Source: Candidatus Albibeggiatoa sp. nov. NOAA
GTDB lineage: Bacteria; Pseudomonadota; Gammaproteobacteria; Beggiatoales; Beggiatoaceae
Assembly: GCA_025800385.1 (NCBI GenBank)
Contig: JAOXRS010000244.1
Coordinates: 1-64,000 of the forward strand
Reading direction: 5' to 3'
DNA length: 64,000 bases
Part shown: piece by piece, positions 17,914 through 26,720 of the stretch
Position numbering within the stretch: the stretch's first letter is position 1
Layout: the number at the start of each line of letters is the position of its first letter
Program-made: the position numbers and the translations under genes
Notes under the pieces: model-generated
Told to the model about the DNA's origin: nothing
What the model saw: the letters and a program-made list of their open reading frames with translations, nothing else
Database searches by the model: none

Positions 17914-18870
17914 ATGACCCAAACAACTTACCCTATTCGTCACGATTGGTCGTTAGACGAGGTATTAGCCTTATTTTCCTTGCCACTCAATGATTTAATT
18001 TATCAAGCTCAAACTGCACACCGTAGTTATTTCAATCCCAATGAAGTGCAATTAAGTACCCTGCTGAATATTAAAACAGGCAATTGCCCTGAAGATTGTG
18101 CTTATTGTCCACAAAGTGTGCATTTTAAAACCACGATTGAACCAGACAAACTCATGCCAACCGAAGAAGTGCAAGCCGCCGCACGTAAAGCTAAGGAACA
18201 TGGTGCAAGTCGTTTCTGCATGGGCGCAGCATGGCGTAAGCCAAGAGGTAAAGCTTTTGAGCAAGTGATTGATATTATTAAAACAGTGAAAAGTGAAGGG
18301 CTTGAAGCATGTATGACGTTGGGCATGTTAGACGAAGAGCAAACTAAACAACTGAAAGAAGCAGGTTTAGATTATTACAATCATAATTTGGATACGTCTG
18401 AGAATTTTTATCCAGAAATCATCACAACCAGAACTTATAAAGATCGTTTAGATACTTTAGCTCGTGTGCAACAAGCCGATATTAAAGTCTGTGCGGGTGG
18501 CATTATTGGTATGGGTGAAACCTTACAAGATCGCGCTGAAATGTTACAAACCTTGGCTAATTTACCGAAACACCCTGATAGTATTCCGATTAATCAATTA
18601 GTGCGGGTTGAGGGTACACCGTTAGAACAAGTTGAGCCGATTGATAGTTTTGATATGGTGCGTTGTCTTGCCGTAACGCGGATTTTAATGCCAGCCTCTT
18701 ATGTGCGTTTATCTGCGGGTCGTAGTGAAATGAGTGATGAAACCCAAGCATTATGCTTTTTAGCAGGGGCAAATTCAATTTTCTACGGGGATAAACTATT
18801 AACAACAGAAAACCCAAGTGCCAATCATGACTTACAATTATTAGATCGTTTAGGCATTCAGGCAGTCTAA
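17914..18870 (+). CDS. bioB: Biotin synthase BioB
   Basis: This radical-SAM enzyme inserts sulfur into dethiobiotin to make biotin. The radical-SAM cluster cysteines C58, C62 and C65 lie in [12 protein letters not shown], a form diagnostic of BioB. Other family motifs include [23 protein letters not shown] and YNHNLDTS, plus a late segment with the arginine that binds the 2Fe-2S cluster (RLSAGRSEM). I chose the ATG at 17914 (318 residues) because BioB proteins begin a few residues before HDWSLDEV. An upstream in-frame TTG at 17881 would add 11 unlikely residues. No other bio genes are adjacent, so bioB is separated from the usual bioBFHCD cluster. Confidence 0.96.
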   Translation: MTQTTYPIRHDWSLDEVLALFSLPLNDLIYQAQTAHRSYFNPNEVQLSTLLNIKTGNCPEDCAYCPQSVHFKTTIEPDKLMPTEEVQAAARKAKEHGASRFCMGAAWRKPRGKAFEQVIDIIKTVKSEGLEACMTLGMLDEEQTKQLKEAGLDYYNHNLDTSENFYPEIITTRTYKDRLDTLARVQQADIKVCAGGIIGMGETLQDRAEMLQTLANLPKHPDSIPINQLVRVEGTPLEQVEPIDSFDMVRCLAVTRILMPASYVRLSAGRSEMSDETQALCFLAGANSIFYGDKLLTTENPSANHDLQLLDRLGIQAV

Positions 18871-19293
18871 CATTTTTTATATTTATTAGTATTATAATAT
18901 TTTCCCTCTTTAAATAGGCTGTGTTTATTACATTTTAATGCAGCCTCCTCTTATCAGCATATCGTTTCCAATCATCTATTTATCAAAAGATTTTTATCTA
19001 TACTATGCCTTATTTTTAAACATATTAAGAGTTGGATATTTTATAAAAAAGCGATATTTTTTTGCATTTATACCTTTTATATCAAAATATGCAACGTTTA
19101 CAATTTTAGTCTGGAAATGTTCTTGCTTAAAACTCATCTAATATTCCATGTAAACTAAAAATAGACTGTGTTTATGTTTGCAATAAATGAATAACATATA
19201 ATTTGAGCGGTTTTGACCACACTAATTTATTACAATCAATATTGTTAAATGAATTAAATCGCTTTCAAAAAGCAGTTTCCGAGGGAAAAAATT
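18871..19293. other. AT-rich gene-free stretch after bioB
   Basis: About 420 bp of AT-rich sequence has no convincing gene. A 17-base motif, AAATAG(G/A)CTGTGTTTAT, occurs at about 18912-18927 and again at about 19159-19175 in the same orientation, so the stretch may hold a short duplication. The last 20 bases carry the ribosome site of the next small gene. Confidence 0.6.
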
Positions 19294-19497
19294 ATGAACA
19301 TTACGCATCAGTTAGATAATCAATTGCTTGACGCATTATTGAAAATTGCAAAGCAAGAACAGAAATCCTTATCAACCTTAATTGCACAAGTGTTGGAAGA
19401 TTTTGTTGAACAAAATCAACCACAATCTATCACAACATGTATGCAGCCAGAGACGGTGCTTGTCAACTTTCAGGCACAACGTAGCAAGGCATCGTGA
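19294..19497 (+). CDS. Small ribbon-helix-helix-like protein
   Basis: The 67-residue protein starts MNITHQLDNQLLDALLKIAK, followed by KSLSTLIAQVLEDFVEQ. This strand-helix-turn-helix pattern resembles CopG/Arc-type ribbon-helix-helix DNA-binding proteins, many of which are antitoxins or small repressors. GAGGG at 19280 lies about nine bases before the ATG, and a strong terminator follows the stop, so the unit looks like a genuine monocistronic gene. No toxin-like partner is adjacent. The second half (residues 40-67) is not recognisable. Confidence 0.6.
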   Translation: MNITHQLDNQLLDALLKIAKQEQKSLSTLIAQVLEDFVEQNQPQSITTCMQPETVLVNFQAQRSKAS

Positions 19498-19504
19498 TAG
19501 TATT

Positions 19505-19540
19505 AAAGTCAATCTATTAGTATAGGTTGGCTTTATTTTT
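19505..19540 (+). terminator. Terminator after the small RHH-like gene
   Basis: A 13-bp stem with two G-T pairs (19505-19517 with 19522-19534) encloses a four-base loop and is followed by ATTTTT. Confidence 0.8.
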
Positions 19541-19655
19541 AAAATTAATTTGCTATTAAAACTGTCCTACCAAATGTTCACATCACTGCATTTTATAATT
19601 AAACAATCTAATAATAATGTTACAATGGCTGCAAATCATTAAAAAGAATAAAGCC

Positions 19656-21167
19656 ATGTCTCTTGCTGTGATTCATAGTCGTGCCCAAGTGGGTATTGAA
19701 GCTTTACCTGTCACCATTGAAGTACATTTAACGAATGGTCTACCTGCTTTATCGATTGTTGGTTTGCCAGAAGCGGCAGTCAAAGAAAGTAAGGATCGGG
19801 TACGCAGTGCATTGATGAATAGCCAATATCAATTCCCATTACAACGTATTACGATTAATCTTGCACCTGCAGACTTGCCAAAAGAAGGGGGTCGATTTGA
19901 TTTGCCCATTGCATTAGGGATTTTGGCCGCATCAGGACAGGTGAAACTAGAAGGTCTAAATGATTATGAGTTTGTTGGTGAATTGGCGTTAAGTGGTGAA
20001 TTACGTTCTGTGCGTGGCGTATTGCCATTGGGCTTAGCTGCTCGAGAGTTGAATCGCGCTATTGTTGTGCCACAGCAAAATATCGATGAAGCCAAAATGG
20101 TTAGCGATGTACGTATTTTTCCAATTCAACATTTACGTGATATTTGCCATCATTTAGATAATATTGAACCGATCACGCCAATTTTTTCCGCCCAAACGCC
20201 AGAGCCGATTATTCCTGCCCATATTCCTGATTTAAGTGATGTGCGAGGTCAGCATCATGCAAAACGTGCTTTAGAAGTGGCGGCAGCAGGTGGGCATAAT
20301 CTATTGATGGTTGGCCCTCCCGGTACTGGAAAAACCATGCTAGCCAGTCGTATGGCAGGTTTGCTACCACCAATGACCGAAATAGAAGCATTAGACACAG
20401 CCATCATTGCTTCTATTGCCCGCCAAGATGGTTTCGAAGCAAAATCATGGGGTGTACGACCTTTTCGAATTCCACACCACACTGCATCAGGTGTTGCACT
20501 AGTCGGTGGTGGTAGCCAACCGCGCCCCGGAGAAATTTCATTAGCCCATCATGGTATTTTATTTCTGGATGAATTGCCCGAATTTGATAAACGTGTTTTA
20601 GAAGTGCTACGTGAACCGTTAGAATCTGGCAATATCACGATCTCGCGAGCCGCGCGTCAAGCGGAATTTCCTGCTAATTTTCAATTGATTGCAGCCATGA
20701 ACCCTTGCCCTTGTGGCTATTTGGGCGATAATCGTTGTCAATGCACCAGAGAACAAGTCAGGCGTTATCGTGCGAAAGTGTCAGGGCCTTTGTTGGATCG
20801 CATTGATTTGCATATTGAAGTGCCAAATTTACCGAGAGCGGAATTACGTTCTGAAAATCGAGGGGAAAATAGTCAAACCGTGCGCGGGCGCGTGGTCAAA
20901 GCACGTCAAACACAGTGGCAACGCAATCAAGGTAAAGCGAATAGTAATCTGGTGAATCGGGAAATTGACCAGTTTTGCCAATTAAGTGCGAATGATGAGC
21001 GTTTGTTAGATAAAGCGATTGAACAGTTGGGCTTGTCTGCGCGAGCGTGGTATCGGATTTTAAAAGTGGCGCGTACCATTGCCGATTTAGCAAATAGCGA
21101 ACAGATTCAAACCCAACATTTAACTGAAGCAATTACTTATCGTCGATTGGAGCGGGGCACAAGATAG
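19656..21167 (+). CDS. comM: YifB/ComM family Mg-chelatase-like AAA ATPase
   Basis: The protein (503 residues from the chosen ATG) begins MSLAVIHSRAQVGIEALPV, exactly where YifB/ComM proteins begin, so the longer in-frame start at 19617 is less likely. An N-terminal ChlI/Lon-protease-like domain (about 20-140) precedes an AAA+ domain with Walker A GPPGTGKTMLA (about 220) and Walker B ILFLDELPEF. A zinc-like CPCGYLGDNRCQC motif follows, then a C-terminal Mg-chelatase helical domain. ComM is a hexameric helicase that promotes branch migration during natural transformation in Vibrio and Haemophilus. Gene length is normal and no other competence genes are nearby. Confidence 0.95.
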   Translation: MSLAVIHSRAQVGIEALPVTIEVHLTNGLPALSIVGLPEAAVKESKDRVRSALMNSQYQFPLQRITINLAPADLPKEGGRFDLPIALGILAASGQVKLEGLNDYEFVGELALSGELRSVRGVLPLGLAARELNRAIVVPQQNIDEAKMVSDVRIFPIQHLRDICHHLDNIEPITPIFSAQTPEPIIPAHIPDLSDVRGQHHAKRALEVAAAGGHNLLMVGPPGTGKTMLASRMAGLLPPMTEIEALDTAIIASIARQDGFEAKSWGVRPFRIPHHTASGVALVGGGSQPRPGEISLAHHGILFLDELPEFDKRVLEVLREPLESGNITISRAARQAEFPANFQLIAAMNPCPCGYLGDNRCQCTREQVRRYRAKVSGPLLDRIDLHIEVPNLPRAELRSENRGENSQTVRGRVVKARQTQWQRNQGKANSNLVNREIDQFCQLSANDERLLDKAIEQLGLSARAWYRILKVARTIADLANSEQIQTQHLTEAITYRRLERGTR

Positions 21168-21188
21168 TGTTCAGCAAATGCTAAGCAA

Positions 21189-21650
21189 CTAAATCCACCC
21201 ATATACCGCTTGATGTAATTGACGTAACTGCACACTATCGATTTCAGTTTCAGGTGGCATATAGGGCAATTTAATCAGAATTTCACCTTGTTGCTGCCAA
21301 TCAAATTGTTTGGGGTCATGTTGCTGTAGCCATGTTAACCATTCATCACCTGTTAAACTGGCACAAGCCTCACGTCCATGCTGTTGCATCGCAATCCAAC
21401 GTAATAAACTGGCTATCCGATTGGCTTTTTCATAACCTGTTAATGTCGGTTTGTTAATCGCCTGCCATTCCAATTTCGCGGTTTTGCGCCATAAGTTGCT
21501 TTGCTTTCGCTTACGACGTGAACGCAAATAAATAATAAATAAGCTAATAATTAACAAGCTACCGAAAATGACTAACCACCAACCTAATGGTAGTGGATAC
21601 CAAGAAACAGCGTCTAAGCCATGAATATCACGTAATTCTGTTGGATTCAT
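21189..21650 (-). CDS. DUF4381 membrane protein
   Basis: The 153-residue protein has one strong membrane helix (about residues 24-42) after a conserved LRDIHGLDAVSWYPLPLGWW start that is typical of DUF4381. A basic cytoplasmic segment (RRKRKQ) and a helical domain follow. DUF4381 proteins are encoded with DUF58 proteins, von Willebrand A proteins and MoxR ATPases in moxR-type clusters thought to act in envelope chaperoning or metal-centre assembly. Its start overlaps the stop of the DUF58 gene by four bases (ATGA), so they are coupled. The MoxR and vWA partners are absent here. Confidence 0.85.
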   Translation of the reverse strand: MNPTELRDIHGLDAVSWYPLPLGWWLVIFGSLLIISLFIIYLRSRRKRKQSNLWRKTAKLEWQAINKPTLTGYEKANRIASLLRWIAMQQHGREACASLTGDEWLTWLQQHDPKQFDWQQQGEILIKLPYMPPETEIDSVQLRQLHQAVYGWI

Positions 21651-22561
21651 CGGTGAGCAAACTCCTGTCGCATACGTTGGCGTAAGCCTGCTAATAGACT
21701 GTCATGTACTTCGTCATTGGTTGCAATCGAAATCAAGTCAACACTTAATTGATGGGCTAATTGTTCTAAACCTTGCTGTCTTAATTGCCATGCTTGCTGA
21801 TAGCGTTGTAAACCTTGTTTTAAGCCTGTGTTCACAGTGACTTTTTGGTTATCAGGATTATTAAAATTAACTTGACCAATGGAAGGCAACGCATAATCTG
21901 CGGGATCAACAATGTGAATTAAAACCACTTCATGTTGTTGGTGAATTTGGGTCAGGGCTTTTTTTAATTTCTCTGTAGAGACTTGATGCAAATCCGCAAT
22001 AATAAAAATCAATGCACCTGTGGGTGTGCTGCGGCTTAACATGGTGAGAGCTTGAGGTAAGTCGACGATGTCGTGACCTGTTTTGGGTTCTTCGGTAAAT
22101 TGACGTAATAAACGCCCAAATTCACGTTGTGAGCGTTGCGGCCTGAAAAATAAGGCGCGAGGTTGGCCGAATAATAAACCACCCACTTTATCACCGTGAC
22201 CATTTGCACTCCAACCCAATAGCGCAGCGGCATAACTGGCTTGTACGGATTTGAATGTGCCGCGTGTTCCAAACTGCATATGCGCACTGGTATCGACACA
22301 TAAAACCACATGGCGTTCCCGTTCTTCACGGTAGATTTTTAGATATGGCTTACGCATTCGCGCTGTTACACGCCAGTCAATATTACGAATTTCATCACCG
22401 TAACGGTATTCACGCACTTCGTCAAAATCCATGCCTTGACCGCGAAACACAGACGCATATAAGCCACTTAAGGGTGTTTGTACCCGTTGGCCAGTATGTA
22501 AACCAATTTGTTGTGCTTGATGACGTAAGGCAAGTAAATCATCTAATTGAGGCAACAGCAT
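21647..22561 (-). CDS. DUF58 domain protein (MoxR-associated)
   Basis: The soluble protein (304 residues from the ATG at 22561; an in-frame TTG lies at 22567) has the DUF58 signature DEVREYRYGDEIRNIDWRVTARM (only the core quoted: YRYGDEIRNIDWRV). That is followed by a vWA-like segment HVVLCVDTSAHM with a MIDAS-like D-x-S pattern. In moxR clusters DUF58 proteins partner a MoxR AAA+ ATPase. None is visible upstream within 1.3 kb, where an unrelated membrane gene stands, so the cluster here is incomplete or its ATPase lies elsewhere. The ribosome site is weak. Confidence 0.88.
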   Translation of the reverse strand: MLLPQLDDLLALRHQAQQIGLHTGQRVQTPLSGLYASVFRGQGMDFDEVREYRYGDEIRNIDWRVTARMRKPYLKIYREERERHVVLCVDTSAHMQFGTRGTFKSVQASYAAALLGWSANGHGDKVGGLLFGQPRALFFRPQRSQREFGRLLRQFTEEPKTGHDIVDLPQALTMLSRSTPTGALIFIIADLHQVSTEKLKKALTQIHQQHEVVLIHIVDPADYALPSIGQVNFNNPDNQKVTVNTGLKQGLQRYQQAWQLRQQGLEQLAHQLSVDLISIATNDEVHDSLLAGLRQRMRQEFAHR

Positions 22562-22636
22562 AAGCAATTTAATTCGAGTGAATCACCTGTGTATAAATGG
22601 GGTATTTTGCAGTGATCTCAAGATGGGATAGGCAGG

Positions 22637-22674
22637 AAATTATAGGCTGGCTATGCACGGTAACCAGCCTATAA
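22637..22674 (-). terminator. Hairpin after the polytopic membrane gene
   Basis: TTATAGGCTGG (22640-22650) pairs perfectly with CCAGCCTATAA (22664-22674), eleven pairs with a 13-base loop. It lies just after the stop at 22681 on the minus strand. The T tail is weak. Confidence 0.7.
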
Positions 22675-22680
22675 TAAAGA

Positions 22681-23892
22681 TTAGGCCGTTTGGGCTGTCA
22701 TATCTGAAGCGCGATAGAAAATTTTACGGTTCAATTTGAACATGGTTGCAATGGTTTTGTATTGGATATAAACCAATGGCACAAGTAAAGCAAAGTACAC
22801 GATACCGAATTGGGCGGCTAAACCTGCTTTCACAATACCAAAGAATAAGAAGAACATACCAAATACAAAGAAGGCCACACCGGGACAGATTAACGCAAAA
22901 CTACCTGCACTGTTTTGATCGCCGTCGACATATTGTTCGAAATAACCGATTTTCTTCATCACTGTGTAACCGATAACACCGAACAGTAATTGCAATGAAA
23001 TAAACACTGACATAATGAAATACATCAATGCGAAGTTGAATGAGTGCATGTCAATTTCAAAAAAGTGATGTGAAAATCCAAACACTAAACGTGTTACTGT
23101 GATACCAATCAATGTCAAAATTGGAATCATAATCCATAACGAAGGGCTGGCTTCAAGCGAAATACCGTGTTTGATAATTGAGTTAAATCCTAAAATCAAT
23201 TTAAACATCGCAAGTCCAACTGTAATCGTTAGGAAAAACAATGAGAAAAAGATGGCAACTGCATTAACTGCATGATGATGACTCATTGCCCCCGGTGCAG
23301 CAAAACCGACTGCAATCATGGCAAAGGCAAAAATAATCACCATTTGGCTTAAGTTATTATTTTTTGAAAAATCAAATTGGCCTTCTAATATCAAGCGTGT
23401 GAAGTAGGCTAAAAATATACGTAACGCATAAGTGCCGATAGCCAAATACGCCACAATTGCAGCTGGGAATAAATACTCAACAAAGCTCCAGAAATTAGGA
23501 ATAAATACCGCCGCTAAGATAAAACTCACATTCATGGTCATTGCATAAGTTAACGGAATCGCCATTAGAGAAGCTTCAGCCTGAGATTGACGTAGTTCAG
23601 TATAAGCCTCAGTTTGTTTGAATAACTGGTATTCGCGGATATTCCAAATCAGCAATTTATAATGTTGCCATGCAAAAAACACAATACCCACCAAAGATAT
23701 TGCAACCACTACAGATAAAGCATTACCTGCCATCAATGCTGGATAAATCGCGTCAAATGTCGCCATTGGTGTTGCGGGGTGCTTCACCATAAACATTAAG
23801 TACATAAAAAAAGAAATTGCCAGACCGCCATTACCCAGTGCCGCTAGGAAATAGAGTGGCTTGTAGTGTTCTTTCAATTGTCCAATCATCAT
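22681..23892 (-). CDS. Polytopic membrane protein of unknown function (TsoY-like?)
   Basis: The 403-residue integral membrane protein has about ten hydrophobic helices. A histidine-containing stretch (MSHHHAVNA, about residues 205-213) and another (FGFSHHFFEIDMHSFNF, about 270-286) are notable and could bind a metal or heme. No signal peptide or soluble domain is seen. From memory it resembles the poorly described TsoY-type membrane family of sulfur bacteria. I cannot confirm this, and a permease of the tellurite/dicarboxylate type is another possibility. It forms a single-gene unit with a hairpin after its stop and an AT-rich 300-bp region before it. Confidence 0.8.
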   Translation of the reverse strand: MMIGQLKEHYKPLYFLAALGNGGLAISFFMYLMFMVKHPATPMATFDAIYPALMAGNALSVVVAISLVGIVFFAWQHYKLLIWNIREYQLFKQTEAYTELRQSQAEASLMAIPLTYAMTMNVSFILAAVFIPNFWSFVEYLFPAAIVAYLAIGTYALRIFLAYFTRLILEGQFDFSKNNNLSQMVIIFAFAMIAVGFAAPGAMSHHHAVNAVAIFFSLFFLTITVGLAMFKLILGFNSIIKHGISLEASPSLWIMIPILTLIGITVTRLVFGFSHHFFEIDMHSFNFALMYFIMSVFISLQLLFGVIGYTVMKKIGYFEQYVDGDQNSAGSFALICPGVAFFVFGMFFLFFGIVKAGLAAQFGIVYFALLVPLVYIQYKTIATMFKLNRKIFYRASDMTAQTA

Positions 23893-24195
23893 TGATACCT
23901 CTTTAAATATAAGAATATTATTAAATAATAATAAGCTAATATTATAAATACAATATGATGAATTTCAAGACTTAAGTATAAATTAGGAGAAGGTTGATAC
24001 GGAAAAAGTGTTGAATTTAGTAGATATTATACTATGAAAAATTAACTTATGTTAATAGAAAAAGAGGGTGATATGGAGGAAATATGATTGCGAAAAGAGA
24101 GGGAGGCAGAAAATTGTAAAGGCTTTTTTATGAATTAGGCTTAAGATTATTGATTGAACGGACAGGACAGATTAGCCCATTCAATCATGCGAATA
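23893..24195. other. AT-rich gap with a hairpin near its right end
   Basis: No gene of credible length. It would hold the promoter of the minus-strand membrane gene. TGATTGAA (24151-24158) pairs with TTCAATCA (24180-24187), a stem that may end transcription of the small secreted-protein gene that stops at 24196. Confidence 0.5.
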
Positions 24196-24498
24196 CTAAT
24201 TTTTAGGCTTTTTATTACCACGACACATCAATTCATCTTTGCGATTCTTTTGACAAGTGCCTTGAACGGTGCGTTTTTTACCTTCAAATTGACAACTATC
24301 GCCTGCTTGTTTGCCTTCACACGCTGCCTTAGATTTTGCTCGACGTTCTTCACGTGCTTCCTTCTTATCATTCATCAATACATCACTCAAAAATGCATTG
24401 TTCCAAGTTGACTCTGTCCATGATGCCAATGGTGTGGCTTGTACTTGCAAGCTAGAAGTGAGTAGGGCTGTAATAGCGATTGCTCTGAACGTCATCAT
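24196..24498 (-). CDS. Small secreted protein with four cysteines
   Basis: The 100-residue precursor has a signal peptide (residues 1 to about 22, ending VQA). An Asp/Glu/Lys-rich segment follows (KEAREERRAKSKAA), then a cysteine module with spacing C-x8-C-x11-C-x9-C (ACEGKQAGDSCQF ... GTCQK ... MCRG). Small proteins with a C-E/K-G-K-x2-G-D-x-C pattern are common in gammaproteobacteria and remain uncharacterised. The paired cysteines suggest periplasmic disulfides. AAGGA lies about nine bases before the ATG pair. It is a single-gene unit. Confidence 0.7.
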   Translation of the reverse strand: MMTFRAIAITALLTSSLQVQATPLASWTESTWNNAFLSDVLMNDKKEAREERRAKSKAACEGKQAGDSCQFEGKKRTVQGTCQKNRKDELMCRGNKKPKN

Positions 24499-24614
24499 AA
24501 ATAAATCCTTGTATGAAAAATTAAACAGAAAATTAATCAGTTTCAGCTATATATACGTTGTTCGATAAAGAATCTGTCGCCATTTCCAAGATTTTATAAT
24601 CAAGCTCAATAGGC

Positions 24615-24639
24615 AAAAAAAAACCTCTCCGAGGAGAGG
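24615..24639 (-). terminator. Terminator after the orphan response regulator
   Basis: The stem CCTCTC/GAGAGG (24624-24629 with 24634-24639) with loop CGAG is followed on the minus strand by nine T. It lies 30 bases beyond the regulator stop. Confidence 0.9.
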
Positions 24640-24669
24640 CGACAAAGGGAGAATTTATTACCGCTAAAC

Positions 24670-25392
24670 TTAAGCAACTTCAGTGCCATTAAATCGATAC
24701 CCAATCCATTGCTCCTCAATAATGTATTCTGGATTTTCTGGATCAAGCTCTAACTTTTCTTTCAATTTTTTGATTGTGTAATTCAGACGTTTTTCCTCAC
24801 GCTTTGATAAATGCAAGCGTTTTAATAAACATGAAGCAATCACAATATCTCCTGCTTCACGCATCAAAATATGTAACACTTTAGTTTCTAACGCCGAAAG
24901 CGGAATACTTTGGCCACATTTGACAATTCTTTGATGACCAAAATCTATGCTTAAATTTTCATCGATGACAATGTGTGCAGTTAATGGATAAGCATAATGT
25001 CCAAACTTTTGTAGCACCCGTTGCACTCGTGCAATCAGTTCCAAAGGTTTAAATGGTTTTGTGACGGTATCATCAGAAATATGCTCAAAATGATGACCCG
25101 TTTGTACTTCTTTTTGCATTAAACTAATCACAGGCAAATCGCTGAATTTTTTAATTGCAACACAAAACTCATACCCTTGTACTTCAGGTGAATCTAAGTC
25201 AACAACGGCTAAATGTGGTAAACCATGCACTTGAATTAAATTGAGTGCTTCATCATGACTGTTAGCTGTAAAGATTTCATACCCAAGATAATTTAATTTA
25301 CTGCTAACAGACTGTACACGTAAGGCTTCGCTTTCAAGCACTAGAATTCGATATTTTTGTTGTAAGCAACATGTTTTTAGCGGCGACATCAT
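24670..25392 (-). CDS. OmpR-family response regulator, orphan
   Basis: The 240-residue protein has a receiver domain (about residues 14-130) with the phospho-acceptor Asp in LAVVDLDSPEVQGYE and the conserved Lys in TVTKPFKP. A C-terminal winged-helix DNA-binding domain (about 140-235) follows, with LSALETKVLHILMREAG and the closing YIIEEQWIGYRF strand. The acidic pair at the start of the receiver is changed (ILVLESEAL in place of the usual ILVVDDE), so Mg binding and phosphorylation may be weak or atypical. No histidine kinase gene is adjacent. Tandem ATG codons are at the start. A strong terminator follows. Confidence 0.92.
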   Translation of the reverse strand: MMSPLKTCCLQQKYRILVLESEALRVQSVSSKLNYLGYEIFTANSHDEALNLIQVHGLPHLAVVDLDSPEVQGYEFCVAIKKFSDLPVISLMQKEVQTGHHFEHISDDTVTKPFKPLELIARVQRVLQKFGHYAYPLTAHIVIDENLSIDFGHQRIVKCGQSIPLSALETKVLHILMREAGDIVIASCLLKRLHLSKREEKRLNYTIKKLKEKLELDPENPEYIIEEQWIGYRFNGTEVA

Positions 25393-25722
25393 TTTATTCT
25401 ACTTATGTTTTGGCTTTAAACCTATTAAGTCAAAATCTGTACCACTTGAAATATATGTATAATATTCAATTGTTTATATTTTAAATGTTGGTTTTACTCA
25501 AACTTAAACTCAACGTTATGTTAGATTATAAACAGTAGCTTTTGATAATTTAGTCTAATGAATACAAATATTTATGAGCATATAAATTGGACATTTTTTT
25601 GACAGGTTTATAATGTGATGCGTCCTAATTTAAACAGGGATGGGCTTGTAAAGTGGCTCTTAGTCATCAAGACGGTGTATAATCGAAAAAAATAAAAGAC
25701 GTTATTGCAAAGGATATGATTG
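25393..25722. other. Divergent promoter region between response regulator and SDR gene
   Basis: No gene is seen. The region is AT-rich and must hold promoters for both divergent genes. One good candidate faces right (separate entry). Confidence 0.6.
25587..25614 (+). promoter_or_regulatory. Candidate sigma-70 promoter of the SDR gene
   Basis: TTGGAC (25587-25592), a 16-base spacer and a perfect TATAAT (25609-25614) lie about 110 bp upstream of the start. Confidence 0.55.
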
Positions 25723-26460
25723 ATGGAATACAGACCACCAGATAATTTACTTCAAGATAAAGTAATTCTCGTCACAGGTGCTGGGGCTGGAATTGGTCGT
25801 GCAGCAGCAAAGTCACTGGCAGAGCATGGTGCTACAGTGGTTTTACTTGGACGCACAATTAAAAAGTTAGAAGATGTATACGATGAAATTGAACAAGCAG
25901 GCTCACCACAACCTGCGATTTATCCCATGAATTTAGAAGGTGCAAGCCCTAAGGACTATGAGGACTTGGCGGATACGTTAGATAAAGAATTTGGTCGTTT
26001 GGATGGTTTATTACATAATGCTTCGCTTTTAGGTGCATTAACACCCATCGAACAATATGATATCAATCTATGGCATCAAGTCATGCAAGTTAATTTAAAT
26101 GCTCCTTTTATGCTTACTCAAGCTTGTTTGCCGTTATTAAAACAATCTGATAATGCCTCTGTTGTATTCACGTCATCAGGTGTTGGACGTAAAGCGCGTG
26201 CTTATTGGGGTGCTTATGCGGTATCGAAATTTGGTAATGAAGGTTTGATGCAAGTCTTAGCTGACGAGCTAGAAAACACTAATATTCGTGTAAATAGTGT
26301 CAATCCGGGTAAAACGCGTACGACGATGCGTGCAGCTGCTTATCCAGCAGAAGACCCCAATACATTAAAAACACCAGAAGAAATTATGTCTGTATATTTA
26401 TATTTATTTGGCGGAGATAGTAAGGAAATCAATGGACAAGCTTTGAGTGCACAAGCTTAA
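25723..26460 (+). CDS. YciK-like short-chain dehydrogenase
   Basis: The 245-residue SDR protein has the nucleotide motif TGAGAGIGRAAA (about residues 19-30), the active-site Ser in VVFTSSGVG, and YAVSK (Tyr and Lys). It also carries LHNASLLG in the NNAG position. The end GGDSKEINGQALSAQ and the start MEYRPPDNLLQDKVILVTG are typical of the YciK group, whose substrate is unknown. The ATG at 25723 is preferred over an adjacent TTG because AAAGGA lies eight bases upstream. It appears monocistronic. Confidence 0.92.
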   Translation: MEYRPPDNLLQDKVILVTGAGAGIGRAAAKSLAEHGATVVLLGRTIKKLEDVYDEIEQAGSPQPAIYPMNLEGASPKDYEDLADTLDKEFGRLDGLLHNASLLGALTPIEQYDINLWHQVMQVNLNAPFMLTQACLPLLKQSDNASVVFTSSGVGRKARAYWGAYAVSKFGNEGLMQVLADELENTNIRVNSVNPGKTRTTMRAAAYPAEDPNTLKTPEEIMSVYLYLFGGDSKEINGQALSAQA

Positions 26461-26720
26461 AATGATACTTATTGATTAAAATCATTGTAAAACACATGAC
26501 TTTTGTCACGCTGGCTTGTAAAATGTGCCCTAGGTTTTCAAAATAAAAGCTGTCATAAAATTTGAATAGTGCATAGGTTACATGGGTAAGATTTTTGTGT
26601 TAGAGTCTTGCTTTTTGTCTAACTTGGGGATTTTGTTTATAAGTCAGCCAATTACGTTAAATATATTGTAAGGGCAACCCGCTATAACACACAACCTCTT
26701 GCTATTCGTTGGACGTTCAT

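Noticed and set aside
18938..19141. 67-codon open frame after bioB
   Set aside because: Translation is a run of Phe, Ile, Tyr and Leu from AT-rich DNA. It has no ribosome site and no recognisable domain.
19617..19655. Upstream ATG for comM/yifB
   Set aside because: The family starts at MSLAVxxSRAQVG, which is encoded from 19656.
24084..24119. 11-residue open frame with a GGAGGA ribosome site
   Set aside because: It could be a leader peptide but it reads toward a minus-strand gene, so it has nothing to regulate. Too short to support.
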